DNA from: Dallia pectoralis
Taxonomy: Eukaryota > Chordata > Actinopteri > Esociformes > Umbridae
Direction: 5' to 3'
Length of the DNA: 64,000 nucleotides
Assembly: GCA_029465975.1 (NCBI GenBank)
Contig: CM055749.1
Span: 14,319,641 to 14,383,640, forward strand
Positions within the stretch are counted from its first letter, which is position 1. Each line of letters opens with the position of its first letter. Positions 51,101 through 57,560 of this stretch are shown here, piece by piece. The position numbers and the translations under genes are program-made. The notes below the pieces were generated by a model that saw only the letters and a list, made by a program, of their open reading frames with translations, was not told the DNA's origin and ran no database searches.

Positions 51101-54084
51101 AATGTTGTATAAACTTCCTACCATAAAATGGGAGGTTTGACACAAATGCAGGGCAAATGAAGGACATGTATTATAAATTATATAAACCATAACAAAAGAC
51201 CATTAAACAAGCTAGGACAAATGTTACATAGGCTTATGCCAAACAAAGACCCACGAAGATACATTGAGAAAAGAACTTAAACAAGGACAGTGACTAGGTA
51301 AACAGGTGAGGGCAATGACACAAGTGTCCGTGTGCTAAATGAGGGAGAGAGGGCGTTGGATTTCATGGGAATGGCCATCCTCCAGACCCATTACCCATCT
51401 AATTGATAATAAGATATCGAAGGAAAAGCTGACTGGCTAGCTGATTGCCTTTAAATGCAATGTGCCAATATAAAGTTTGCACTACTAAATGATGACCCTT
51501 GTTTTCTTCAATTACATATAGAAGCATTTGGCAATATAATAAAAAATGTTAATGTCACATTGTGTGAATGCTTTCTATCATCTCCACATGATGATTGAGC
51601 TTTTATTTCTATGATGTAGGTGTCTGCTACTAGGTGACATTTGCGCTTGGTGTTTCATTAACAGACCATGAATGTGGCAGTGGGTTGAGCTCACAAAAAC
51701 AAATAACCACCACAGCAAAAGCTTAAGCTCCACAGAGAGTTCACAAGCAGTCAATTGCACTCAAGCCTGGACAATATTCATAATACAATACAAGTGCCTT
51801 ACTGCTTTATAGAACACATGATTCACTTACTTATAATCAAGTCTTTCTCTGAAAGAATTGCACAAACATGTTAGGTGTGGCTGCCTTGTGAAGGTTTTTA
51901 CAGGAATCATAAACACAATACACAATTTTGTCTTTCGTGGTCTTATGTTCCGTAATGCAATGCTATCCTTATTAAGAAGTAACTTTTGTGAAATGATTCA
52001 GCGTGGGTCAAATGACTGCACAGCCAACAGCTCTCCAGATAAGATGAACTGGTATGTTTTTTTATAATGTAGCTTTACAGTATATTTACATGGAAAAGCG
52101 TTTTCATATAAAATGTGTTGTGCAGGCAGGTAGCATTATTTCTGCACAGTAATATAGCCTGTGTTGTAATAAATATATTTAATCTGACTACCTATTGTTT
52201 AAAATATATATTATCATAAAGAACCTTAACCACTTGACAGGGTCCCAGACCTCAATTTGACCCACCCCAATCTAAATGGATATTGCTCTGGAACAGAACC
52301 ATGTAGGAAGATTTGGTAAAGGGTATGTAAAAGAAAACAGTCTGAATTTTGTGGAAATCAATTAATTAAGGATAATGTAACACATAATATCTGGCATCTG
52401 TCATATATCTAGCTAAAACAAAAAAACAACGTATGTTTCAGTGACTTTGAAAATGTATATCTCAGATGTCTGGTCGTCCTAAAAACACTTCCGATGTGTT
52501 CCCCTCGGTCTCAGCATTATGCCTGGCTTTGTTTCAAGTCTCTAGCTCGTTTAACGACCAAGATACAGTTATTTTACTGAGAGCTGGTCTTTTTTCTATT
52601 GTCTCTAGCGAGTGATGCCATCAGCTCCCACTCGTTCAGATTACTATGTAGACGAATGGGAGCAAGGCCCTATGGGAAATGAAGTCTTTACCTTCGATTT
52701 CGAAGTGAGTTATTCACGGAAGCTGCCCTTTTGAGTGAAACAGATCGTGTTAAATGTTGTAAACATCTAGTCTTGCCTGAATATGGATTTTTATGGATTA
52801 CTATGGGGCATAAACGATGCTAATAATGTCCCTGTGATTATAGGAAAAGAAAAACGATCGGCTTTGGCTGATGTAAGTACAATATTATCGCATATTATCG
52901 CTATGGTTAAAAAATACTTGCAACAATGATGACATGTCATCGTCGCCATTAGCAGTCCTTTCAATTGCTAATAAAACGGTCTGTGTTTTAGCTATTTTAA
53001 AACAGAAAACCTTTTTAGAAAGGGGATATTCTAACCTTTATGCTCAATATGAGCATGTAGTATATTATTAAACGGCCGTTTTTGAAATTGTGATCTATGT
53101 GTAGAGGCTGTAATGGTTGTATAGGGTACTGCAAGTATCCCTAGTGGTTGTATATGGTACTGCAATGATCCCGCAGACGGGAGGGCTGTCAAGATCAGGT
53201 TAAACCATATGTTCTCATGACATTTCATAAGAATTTCTTGAATTTATGGTTTTGTGTTGAGAGTTGTTTATTGTGCATTCCCTTTGCGACTTTTGTGGTC
53301 TATATTGGCCAAACTGCTCTCAGTTTGTTTCTGTAAAATGTGATCAAACCACACAAAAAACGACAACCAATGTAGGAACTTTTATAACATCGCTCATAGT
53401 GAAGAAAGTGATATGAAGGAGGCCTTGATATACAATTTTTCATTGCAGCCTTTTCAGCCTAGATGTTACAGTTTTCTTTGGTTGTGTTGCTTAAAACTAT
53501 TATGTGAGACATTTCATTAATACTGTTTTACAGATTATCAACATTTTTCCTTTGCTTTAAAAATATTGATCAATATGATGTTATTTGTTTGGTTTATTTT
53601 AAATAACAACATTTCTTTGTCTCTAGGAGCTTTTCCGGTTGGTGCTCTCTATGCCCGCCAAGATCGGCTTCAGCGGCCCTCACACATTGCCACAAAGACA
53701 TTTCAGGCGCTGCGTATGTTTGTCAACGATGAGTTGAATGAACTGTATGCTGGACTATGCACTGCTCAGACAATCCTTAAACCTGGCCGACGGCTCTGTG
53801 TATTGACTTTTCATTCACTAGAGGACCGTTTGGTGAAGCGTTTTCTTCAAGGGGAGGATTTGAGTGCCCCACCCTGTCAGAGTCTCTGTCAGAAAGTCAA
53901 GCAATCAGAAGAGGAGGATAAGGATATGGAAGGGGACAGTGGTTACTGGGTTGACCTGCATAGAGGGGTGCTGACACCACAGGCCGAAGAGGTACTGGAG
54001 AATCCAAGGGGACGTTCAGCCAAACTCAGAGCAGCCTTTAAAAAAACAAAATCTCCTCTGGAGCTTACTCTAGTTAGTTCATAG
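12715..54084 (+). CDS. mettl15: METTL15, mitochondrial 12S rRNA N4-cytidine methyltransferase (3' four coding exons)
   Basis: Spliced coding region 12715-12851, 33350-33538, 38931-39109, 53627-54084: 964 bases, about 320 residues to the stop. All joins are GT-AG and keep the frame (split codons AG|T, AG|G, G|GA). The product belongs to the MraW/RsmH family, which transfers methyl from S-adenosylmethionine to N4 of a cytidine in small-subunit rRNA; METTL15 does this on mitochondrial 12S rRNA in the mitoribosome. Visible landmarks in order: SAM motif DMTFGGGGHTKAIL, ALDRDP, GCSSMQMDCPQRGFS, GPLDMRMD, ALDQQALASIL, LTFHSLEDRLVKRF and the C-terminal NPRGRSAKLRAA. The human protein is about 400 residues, so ~90 N-terminal residues including the mitochondrial targeting part are missing and probably lie upstream. 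Substitutions in usually conserved places: DAGCSS for DLGCSS and PGRRL for PGGRL. Confidence 0.95.
13697..13722. other. Perfect 11-bp hairpin
   Basis: atgccttttct and agaaaaggcat are perfect inverse complements separated by the 4-base loop acgc. Nothing around it suggests a gene or transposon end. An 11-bp perfect stem with a tetraloop can occur by chance in 64 kb of repeat-rich DNA. Confidence 0.6.
15040..15350. mobile_element. Tc1/mariner-like left-end fragment
   Basis: Starts with agtgcatttggaaagcattc and cactttttcaacattttgtt, a typical outer end of a fish Tc1 family, followed by atttagacccggtgctaata. Only fragments of the interior follow (acttgattaaagtccatctgtgg at about 15292). The transposase is absent. 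The related family member at 23817-24478 keeps more of the coding part. Confidence 0.6.
15350..15480 (-). mobile_element. Tc1/mariner-like fragment, same family as 28855-29450
   Basis: gtacactaccatttaaaagt begins the piece, and tgcagacctttggcattcta followed by gaatttgttgaggta matches 28950-28985. It abuts the preceding Tc1 fragment of a different family, suggesting insertion of one near the other and later truncation. Confidence 0.55.
15535..15690. other. Local GC-rich segment
   Basis: A 150-bp stretch with high G+C (ggggcagggcggggcactga) stands out from AT-rich surroundings. On the minus strand one frame reads a Pro/Ser-rich peptide with SVSEEEAPPDSAS and then PKPPPASVPRPAPE before a stop; the length is too short and the composition too simple to call a gene. 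It could be a piece of an unrecognised repeat. Confidence 0.4.
16019..16118. repeat. 18-bp tandem repeat, ~5.5 copies
   Basis: Perfect copies of cagcagcagcacagccat follow each other. Every frame is open because the unit is a multiple of three, but no coding context exists; it lies inside the METTL15 intron. Confidence 0.95.
16459..16611 (-). CDS. Short ORF with one predicted membrane helix (50 aa), uncertain
   Basis: On the minus strand an ATG at 16611 has a strong start context (aagtcATGG) and opens 50 codons to a TGA at 16461-16459. Residues about 24-42 are strongly hydrophobic (LLFGCGVTGLLFFSIAIYV), followed by NARKLCE with two basic residues. The end (ctctgtgagt) also resembles a splice donor, so it might be the first exon of something longer. 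Its last codons and ~90 bases of following sequence recur, diverged, at 41756-41866, which argues for a dispersed repeat. The protein is not recognised. It may be chance. Confidence 0.25.
   Translation of the reverse strand: MDFTFCPAVFAGRALISPGMSYLQLLFGCGVTGLLFFSIAIYVNARKLCE
17312..18126. mobile_element. Possible DNA transposon end running into the gap
   Basis: gggccatattcttcaaccgt followed by cttaagaagaaattcgttct looks like the terminal repeat of fish Harbinger-like elements. Sequence up to the N run is unlike its neighbours in being more GC-rich (17790-17880 and 17990-18126), but the matching right end is not seen, being either in the gap or absent. Confidence 0.3.
18127..18626. other. Assembly gap, 500 N
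   Basis: Exactly 500 unknown bases, a conventional placeholder length, so the true distance is not known. Open frames that appear to cross it are artefacts. Confidence 0.99.
19118..19280 (+). repeat. Dispersed repeat, copy 2 (shared with 5425-5575)
   Basis: ctagagccgc..gacgggtcattt..tttgaatgggagtgtgttgctgacacacaatgacc..agatggcgcatcttgt..aaaggaccaggctgtt, in the order seen on the minus strand at 5425-5575. Non-coding; family not recognised. Confidence 0.6.
19291..20407. mobile_element. hAT-like remnant (low confidence)
   Basis: cagggcctgatttttgtt at the left and, inverted, gaaattcaagccctg at the right (20390-20407) form plausible hAT-type terminal repeats (cagggcYtgaWttt). A short plus-strand start (MNCALHVDEEESAKG near 19808) resembles a transposase leader, but no zinc finger or catalytic core follows. 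No 8-bp target duplication was found, so the two ends may not belong together. Confidence 0.35.
20872..21143. repeat. Long inverted repeat, ~64-bp arms
   Basis: Left arm 20872-20936 and right arm 21081-21143 are inverse complements with only about three differences (both contain attcgtttgaaactgaagtg in the same sense after inversion). The 144-bp spacer has a GC-richer core. This could be a foldback MITE or a local inverted duplication. No transposase or target duplication was identified. Confidence 0.8.
22434..22680. repeat. Teleost dispersed repeat (tttataaagccctttttac type)
   Basis: Contains the blocks aatttatttataaagccc, ttgtcacaaagtgctttta, ggctaggaaaaactccctg, gaagaaacctagaggaacca and cagtcctcttctggctg, which I recognise as a very abundant non-coding repeat of fish genomes. 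A tcaatcaatcaatc run marks the left edge. Diverged fragments occur at 41940-42030 and near 40245-40275. Its class is not certain from sequence alone. Confidence 0.65.
23817..24478 (+). mobile_element. Tc1/mariner-like element, internally deleted
   Basis: Left end around ctttttccacattgggttat; right end ggctgtaacataacgaaatg..gatgcactgta, inverse of the left. Inside, the plus strand keeps ILWSDETKIELFGLN (first catalytic aspartate context) and VKHDGGSIMLWGCFSSAGTW. The N-terminal DNA-binding domain and the DPKHT/glutamate part are missing or broken. Not functional. Confidence 0.82.
24620..27130 (-). pseudogene. hAT-family transposase pseudogene (ZBED5/GTF2IRD2-like type)
   Basis: On the minus strand, broken frames from 27130 downwards read in order: a Lys-rich start (KKSCLKEKTFDAKRFNAKR), NIVTCCTDGPSALKGKNKAF (about 26400), LHRMLHHQALASRKLSEGL (about 26300), KVKAANTEVRWL (about 26135) and VSFMELQEKVKEFLQDRN (about 26090). 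These are the catalytic-core and insertion-domain landmarks of hAT transposases of the type that gave rise to vertebrate ZBED5- and GTF2IRD2-like genes. The frame is interrupted by a second hAT element at 24933-25898, then appears to continue below 24925. Many stops make it inactive; ends are approximate. Confidence 0.7.
24933..25898 (-). mobile_element. hAT element, deletion derivative, with 8-bp target duplication
   Basis: TIRs TAGGGCTGCACGAT at the left and ATCGTTCAGCCCTA at the right match at 13 of 14 positions, and a perfect 8-bp duplication caccagac lies at 24925-24932 and 25899-25906. On the minus strand the interior encodes a BED-type zinc finger: IWD/MWDYFGYKK at about 25530, then CLEC and HLKRHH with the usual spacing (about 25485-25400). 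It is followed by remnants of the early transposase (YFAKDMFAI, IPSRTYYSQVAIRAVW). The catalytic core is deleted and one stop (FGYKK*D) interrupts the finger, so it is non-autonomous. It sits inside the older hAT pseudogene. Confidence 0.9.
27573..27614. repeat. (AC)21 microsatellite
   Basis: Uninterrupted dinucleotide run; likely length-polymorphic. Confidence 0.99.
28495..28731 (-). other. Open frame of 78 codons, not recognised
   Basis: Minus-strand frame beginning MSLTMFRTFLELCGVEVLDG and containing SDELTLTLPTVIQGSTVAII. The composition looks protein-like rather than random, but there is no known motif, no neighbouring exon signals, and sequence beyond the stop at 28495 decays into stops. 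It could be a relic of an unrecognised mobile element or a processed pseudogene fragment. Confidence 0.25.
28855..29450 (-). mobile_element. Tc1/mariner-like element with transposase remnant
   Basis: The minus-strand frame 29417-29196 reads MPPVKHGGGNVMGAWVYGGG and then GFHSILEHHAMLCGWRLLG, matching the region after the first catalytic residue and the HAIPSG-like segment of a fish Tc1 family. Further left, DHNHIEL-like sequence in shifted frames corresponds to the C-terminus. The left outer end near 28855 and the block tgcagacctttggcattcta are shared with 15350-15480. Inactive. Confidence 0.75.
30370..30720 (-). pseudogene. LINE reverse transcriptase fragment
   Basis: In two adjacent minus-strand frames the order is ILDIKSGFIPGTTTLVVK (compare the conserved GFRPGHST box), then VDAKTNCAAHFIDLSKSLCT (compare the FIDLSKAFDTV box, RT motif A). 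This identifies a CR1/L2-like reverse transcriptase. The catalytic aspartate position in LSKxxD is lost (SLCTLE) and a frameshift separates the two boxes. Confidence 0.65.
32405..32628. repeat. Quasi-palindrome, ~100-bp arms
   Basis: The arms are 32405-32513 and 32539-32628. A 30-base block at 32431-32460 is the perfect inverse complement of 32576-32605, and a 20-base block at 32494-32513 of 32539-32558. The outermost gttactcc/ggagtaac pair at 32405 and 32621 closes it. The left arm carries ~12 extra bases around caattatgtaaaac. The centre is AT-rich. No transposon end or target duplication was seen. Confidence 0.85.
32736..32945. repeat. ~54-bp tandem repeat, 2-3 diverged copies
   Basis: Units start with attacaagaaagaaaaac and contain tttgtacaaaac and agtttcaaaagaaaaaa; clear copies start at about 32822 and 32876, with partial copies at 32736 and 32930. 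A-rich; lies beside the palindrome. Confidence 0.8.
33350..33538 (+). CDS. mettl15: METTL15 internal exon B
   Basis: Acceptor cttccacag|tggcc and donor gaaag|gtgaga. It completes a serine codon and continues GQVHPLLGRFSELGTLL, then DAVLLDAGCSSMQMDCPQRG and GPLDMRMD. The motif normally written DLGCSS has Ala in place of Leu. It ends with two bases of the Arg codon completed by the next exon. Confidence 0.95.
35753..36733. repeat. 39-bp minisatellite, ~25 copies
   Basis: About 25 head-to-tail copies of a 39-bp unit (ataccagtatgtagtatagg, then accgatataccatgcacca). Variants sit at fixed positions: gcag/gtag, ggacc/gggcc, cgatat/caatat, gcacc/gcccc. Because 39 is a multiple of three, one plus frame and all minus frames stay open; the plus frame would read IPVCSIGPIYHAP repeatedly. 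There is no start context, splice signal or other coding sign, so these frames are treated as artefacts. Confidence 0.97.
36855..37240. repeat. Three diverged copies of a ~60-bp motif
   Basis: Motif centred on tcaaagctggttatattttg (36884), ttaaagcttgctatattctg (37027) and tcaaagcttgcaatattctc (37207), each preceded by gatttt/tctcac and followed by a tct-gac/aat-ctt block. Two copies are also preceded by ctgctccggc. Spacing is about 145 and 180 bases. Not recognised. Confidence 0.55.
37440..38090 (-). mobile_element. Tc1/mariner-like element, C-terminal remnant
   Basis: The minus strand at 37729-37660 reads LVGQGFFLQQVNDPEHTYKL, corresponding to the Tc1 block with the second catalytic aspartate (usually DNDPKHT); here the first D is V. 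The 37790-38090 part is shared with 11640-11960 and forms the outer end. Inactive. Confidence 0.7.
38931..39109 (+). CDS. mettl15: METTL15 internal exon C
   Basis: Acceptor gtgcgtag|gtaccc and donor ggcag|gtacct. It completes an Arg codon and encodes YPEMPCAADVVNALDQQALA, then YGEEKHAWKIASAIVEAR and PITRTQQLASVVA. This is the helical substrate-recognition region of RsmH-family enzymes. It ends in phase 1. Confidence 0.95.
41620..41760 (+). mobile_element. Tc1-like transposase scrap
   Basis: Plus strand reads AYGGGSVMF*GCFSFKRPWE, the conserved GGGSVMxWGCF block of Tc1 transposases with Trp changed to a stop. No flanking terminal repeats recognised. Confidence 0.5.
41756..41866 (-). repeat. 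Diverged copy of the sequence following the 16.5-kb short ORF
   Basis: On the minus strand aatgcacgtaaactctgtga and, downstream, ggtaaagtgggtggagtgat align with the same order at 16395-16485 (aatgcaaggaaactctgtga, ggtaaagtgggtggaatgac). The hydrophobic coding part of the ORF is not present here. Confidence 0.55.
41940..42030. repeat. Fragment of the 22434-type dispersed repeat
   Basis: gttgtcataaagtgctgtta, cacccagcctgaaaccc and cagcaactaggagaaactt match, with decay, the order of blocks at 22485-22600. Confidence 0.55.
43640..44010 (-). mobile_element. Tc1/mariner-like C-terminal remnant
   Basis: The minus strand reads WPADFTDLNLIEHLWDVLNQ (about 43790-43730), the block containing the catalytic glutamate (PDLNPIEHLWD in active relatives). 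Upstream on the same strand are frames matching the preceding catalytic region (FSAELCVLSHCT). Left end gatctggcaccaagacattt is typical of this family. Inactive. Confidence 0.75.
46319..46500. mobile_element. Tc1-like terminal fragment
   Basis: Starts cagttaggtccagaaataat and continues tggacactgacacaattttc and tctgtacacaacacaataga, the outer inverted repeat of the Tc1 family also present at 8955 and 50284. The rest of the element is missing. Confidence 0.65.
46981..47121 (+). pseudogene. Harbinger SANT/Myb-like DNA-binding protein, fragment
   Basis: Frame WQNVADAVNAAASESRTVAR then IKKWSVFQVNAKKRLALHRE and a stop at 47119-47121. This resembles the SANT/Myb-like accessory protein of PIF-Harbinger transposons, which binds DNA and brings the transposase to the nucleus. 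A stop (TAA) lies directly upstream of W, and the N-terminus is scrambled. Confidence 0.65.
47525..47781 (-). pseudogene. Harbinger transposase, N-terminal fragment
   Basis: ATG at 47781 opens MEDLALLADMANGRIRRERI, continues QQEDLLASEYEWLISWFRLP and stops at 47602. After a frameshift the next bases read RKLADRSGIFQPTLSRVMS (to about 47525), the helix-turn-helix that precedes the catalytic domain in Harbinger transposases. The DDE catalytic part was not found, so it is a relic. Confidence 0.75.
48069..48099. repeat. (TA)n microsatellite
   Basis: About 15 uninterrupted TA units inside the Harbinger element. Confidence 0.97.
48238..49427 (-). mobile_element. Rex3-like (RTE clade) LINE, 5'-truncated
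   Basis: Minus-strand reverse transcriptase, open for 279 codons from 49422: NYRGITLLSLPGKVYSQVLE (residues 16-35), CGFRPGRGTTDQLFTL (51-66), FVDLEKAYDRVP (84-95, motif A), LRQGCALSPILF (143-154) and LLFADDVVLM (181-190, the catalytic DD). Near 48620 a deletion of roughly 60-80 codons with a frameshift joins it to the C-terminal part (VAGLSLRDRVRSS, LRWFGHLVRMPPGRLP, RWRDYISTLAWERLG). The 3' end finishes in a gatga-type short tail, usual for RTE elements. A perfect 10-bp target duplication tgagttattt flanks it at 48228-48237 and 49428-49437. Its long open frame suggests a fairly recent insertion. Confidence 0.93.
50284..51105 (-). mobile_element. Tc1/mariner-like element remnant
   Basis: Same family as 8955-9960. 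Minus-strand pieces include DLNPIEHAFHLHITKLKTER (about 50495-50435, catalytic glutamate block), and above 50760 WTDE/QMKKRSTCTRMMESKK-like sequence corresponding to the first catalytic region (tggtacaggttgatctt). The right side gtcttctgtggacgtccagg encodes the DNA-binding linker. Multiple shifts; both outer repeats missing. Confidence 0.75.
53627..54084 (+). CDS. mettl15: METTL15 terminal coding exon
   Basis: Acceptor gtctctag|gagc; it completes the Gly codon and reads AFPVGALYARQDRLQRPSHI, then TFQALRMFVNDELNEL, LTFHSLEDRLVKRFL and, near the end, ENPRGRSAKLRAAFKK before the TAG at 54082-54084. LTFHSLEDR and NPRGRSAKLR are diagnostic of the RsmH family. An acidic linker (EEEDKDMEGD) lies between them and differs in length among vertebrate METTL15 proteins. 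KPGRRL replaces the usual PGGRL. Confidence 0.96.
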
Positions 54085-54229
54085 TATTTTCCCATTGTAA
54101 TGTCATAAAATGGCCAAACTATTTCTGAAAGAATTGTAAATTTGTAGTGTTTCCCAGAAACTTTTTAGGTGAGTGAACAAATGCCTAATATATATTGTTT
54201 AACAAAACCCACGTCAGCTTTTGTTGTGA

Positions 54230-54235
54230 AATAAA
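54230..54235 (+). terminator. mettl15: Candidate poly(A) signal of METTL15
   Basis: AATAAA lies 146 bases after the stop codon, followed by an A-rich run. It is the first canonical hexamer downstream; use of it is inferred. Confidence 0.55.
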
Positions 54236-54614
54236 AAAAGCTGCACCCTCCCTTGCCTCCATTGGTCTCATACAAACAAAACAATTATAGATTGGCAAAA
54301 GAAGTGCCTTGTTAAAGGGTGTAATTCTAAGACTCACTGGAACTATTCATTCACTACTCATTCACCAAAAATGTGTATTCCTTAAAATAACCATCCTGTA
54401 TTTGCCAGGATAGGGTCTCTGGTTGTACGTTAAGTGCTTATTATTTTTTCAATGGTTATAATCTGTGCTCTAAATGCCTATAGACTGTACAGGAATTTCC
54501 CAAACATAAATGAACAAACTTCACGATTTATTGACGTTACGGTCAACTAAATTAAACTTCCCAGCCAGAGTTTCTAATGACACGCCCAGAATTTATTGCT
54601 TTTCCTTGGTATCC

Positions 54615-54885
54615 CGGATGTTGATTCTGAATTTCTAACACTGAATTATTTGTACTGAATTTCTAACACTGAATTTTAAGACACTGAATGTTTTTGCACT
54701 GAAATTTCTTGCATGCAATTTTTTTTGTAGAAAGATTTTCACTGCAAAAATAATTCAGATGATATATTTCAATGCAAAAAAAATCAGATGCATTATTTCA
54801 ATGTAAAAAAAAATTCTGTGCCAGAAATTCAATGCAAATAAATTCCGTGCTAGAAATTCGATTTCAGAATTTAGTGAGACAGATT
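54615..54885. repeat. Foldback-like array of short inverted motifs
   Basis: The left half repeats ctgaatttctaacactgaat (twice) and similar units; the right half has the inverted forms aaattcaatgcaaataaatt and gaaattcgatttcag. The outer edges gattctgaattt and tttcagaattt are near inverse copies of each other. It looks like a foldback MITE built of short palindromes. The attcaaat-rich stretch near 21060-21240 has a similar style. Confidence 0.5.
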
Positions 54886-56327
54886 TTCTTACATTATTTC
54901 TTCCATACATTATCAGCAACCACCTGAGTTCCAATGGCACATTGTGTTTGCTAATCCAAGTTTATTGTTTTCAAAGGCTAATTTATCATTAGAAAACCCT
55001 TGTGCAATTATATTAGCACACCGGAAAAACTGTTTTGATGATTAAAGAAGAAAAAAACGAGTCTCATTTAGACTGGTTCAGTATCTGGAGCATCAGTGTT
55101 TGTTCTTTCGATTACAGGCTCAAAGAGAAAACAAAGAACTTTCTTCTAAAACTCATAACTCAATTCTTATTCTAAGAAATGAAGCAGTTCCATTTCAGAA
55201 ATTTCCCAAAAACTGAAGATCTTGTAGAACAAATAGTACGATTCTTTTTAAAGAACAGCGCAAATTGGTTCTAACCAGGATAGCAAGAGCGGTAGGCCCG
55301 GGTGCACAACTTAGCAAGAGGACATTTACATTAGTGTCTAATTTGATAAACTGATGCCCCACAGGTCCTCAACTGGCAGCTTTATTAAATTGTACCTGTA
55401 AAAAAACACCAGTACAGTCAACCGAGTTTGGACGACTCGAAGGATGCTGGCCTTCTAGAATATTGTAGAAACAGGTATATTGTCGAAACATGTGAAATTA
55501 AATAGCAATGTAAAACAATATTTCCAAATATTACCAGCAGTTTTTATTTAGCTCAGATTCTTCAACGAAGTACAATATGCCACAGTATAGTACTGGCCTA
55601 ATTTCTATATATCATGAACATTTTTTATAAAGGTTTTCTATTGAGGGTTGTCTTACCACATTGTTCTACATATAAACCATTTTCTCTGTCCACACATTTT
55701 AAAATGTATTGTTCATTATACTAACTAACACATTGAACTAGTGTGGAATGTCTTGCAATCACAACTATTTGGTAGTTAATAACTTGTTGTGAACTCTAAT
55801 GAAATGAATGAGACCTTCTGCATTGTTATAAGATTTGTAAAAATTGCAACAAGAGATTGCCTCAAATTTATTCACATGGGTTCAATAGCTCTTTTATTTT
55901 CTGTTTCCTAGGTGCAGATTGCATGTAGCATAATCACAAGACTGCAAATGTGCACAGCGAATATGCAGCCAAACCAGGCCATCACAATATTTGCAAATCT
56001 GTCATGTTTAACAAATTGCTCATGAAATGACTGTCTGAAGAAGTATTTGGGAAACTTCCAAATAGGTATATTGAGCGAGGCACTAAATAAAACATAGATG
56101 GCTTGAAATTTGCCAGGGTCTGAGCTGTGCATGATCACTTGGTGTGAGTCAGTGAATACTGTTTTTCCTCACAAGGTGTGCTATGCGTTTTTCCCCAGAC
56201 ACCTTCCCATTTCCTATTTACTGATTCATGACAAGCTCATTTTTGCTGTTGTTGAATGCTCAGTTGTTGAATGACCAAGTAGTAAAACATTTTTGCTTTA
56301 AAAACTATTATTCTGTTCTGTCATATA

Positions 56328-56329
<2 letters not shown>

Positions 56330-56365
<36 letters not shown>
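56330..56365. repeat. (AT)n microsatellite
   Basis: About 18 uninterrupted AT units. Confidence 0.98.
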
Positions 56366-56369
<4 letters not shown>

Positions 56370-56689
56370 ATGAAAAAGAATACATAAAAAGTGTGTATGT
56401 ACATGAAACACAGTTATAAAATATTCTTCACATTCTTCCCAGTACCTATATATTCCCGTTGTTTGTATCGCTTTGGTACTATTATCGCAAATCTTAGTGA
56501 AACTCAAAGCAGATTATCAGTACTAGTACAAGTACTTCTAAGTACAACACGCAAAGTTACCCAGTCACTTTTCACCAAATACATATTTTTCATATTAAGT
56601 AATTATTTTTTTACAATACAATGCTTAAGTTGTCACGTAATCTATGTAGTGCAGGAAAGCCATATGCAGAGCCAGGTATTCCGTTCAGA

Positions 56690-57560
56690 AACAGGTTTAT
56701 TTTTAACATAAAACAAACTTTGAAAGGTGAAAAAACACAAACCAGTTTGAAATGATACTGCGCTACACAGCGACTTATAAAACACATTCAAACAACAGCA
56801 ATATGTGTTTTTACCTGCGCTTACCTCTCATACTCGTGACATGAAAATAATGACCAACAGTGTGCACCCAGGGGGAGGAAAAGGCCACTCCTCCAGGCAC
56901 GCACAACCAGGTTGTTCTAGGCGGGCACCGGCTCTGGCACGCTGTGGGCAGGAGCTCGCTGAAGGCGGGTACCGGTTCTCACTCGCTGTAGATGGGGATC
57001 GGCTCTGACACCAACCCCTCCACCACCTCCCAGCCACCTTCGTAATCCAATACGTAATCCAATAGGTAGTCTCTGAGTTCAGGACGTTGGTGGCTGGAAG
57101 GGGTTTAGGCATGGCTGGCTGGAGCTGGGGTTGTGGCTGCAGTTACAGAGCTTTTCACTGGCCCTGGCTGCAGCCCCGGAGCAGTGAGTGGCATTGCGGC
57201 ATCAGGGCCGTGGGTGTTCTCCCCGGCCCGGTGTTCTCCCCAAACCAGGTTTATCGTACCCACCATCCAGTGGCTCTGGTTTAATCCACTCCCACTGCTC
57301 CGTAGGGCGACAATGGGAGAAATTCTCCCCAGAGCTGTAGAAAAAATCTCTGGGGAAAACTCCCACTGTCAAGCCCAGCTGGTAAAACGAACCGTAAATG
57401 GCAAAAAACACTAACTGGTTGAAATGAAATTGAGCATATACAGCGACTTATAAACATACATTCACTCAACAGTAATTATTCTCTAAACTAACACTCACCT
57501 CAATCTTAAACGTGAACTTGGAAATAATAACCAACACTGTGCACCCAGATCCAGTGACTT
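56690..57560. repeat. Repeat with ~135-bp direct copies flanking a GC-rich core
   Basis: Segments 56738-56872 and 57409-57547 align throughout (tacacagcgacttataaa / tatacagcgacttataaa; caacagtgtgcacccag / caacactgtgcacccag). The 530-bp between them is GC-rich with pieces such as gggtaccggttctcactcgc. Direct terminal copies hint at an LTR-like or tandemly duplicated repeat, but no tRNA primer site, polypurine tract or retroviral-type protein was identified. Confidence 0.5.

Larger units (their letters stand above)
39110..53626 (+). other. mettl15: METTL15 intron (14.5 kb)
   Basis: Bounded by gtacct and tctctag. It holds Tc1 fragments, a Harbinger element with a nested Rex3, and scattered repeats listed separately. 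Nothing further is recognised in 39110-41600 (apart from a short dispersed-repeat scrap near 40245), 42040-43630, 44020-46310, 49810-50280 and 51110-53620. A short direct repeat, tggttgtata(g/t)ggtactgcaa, occurs at 53115 and 53148. Confidence 0.85.

Noticed and set aside
56805..57414. Several overlapping frames in the GC-rich segment
   Set aside because: Frames in multiple registers on both strands arise from high GC; the segment is bounded by direct repeat copies and shows no protein motif.
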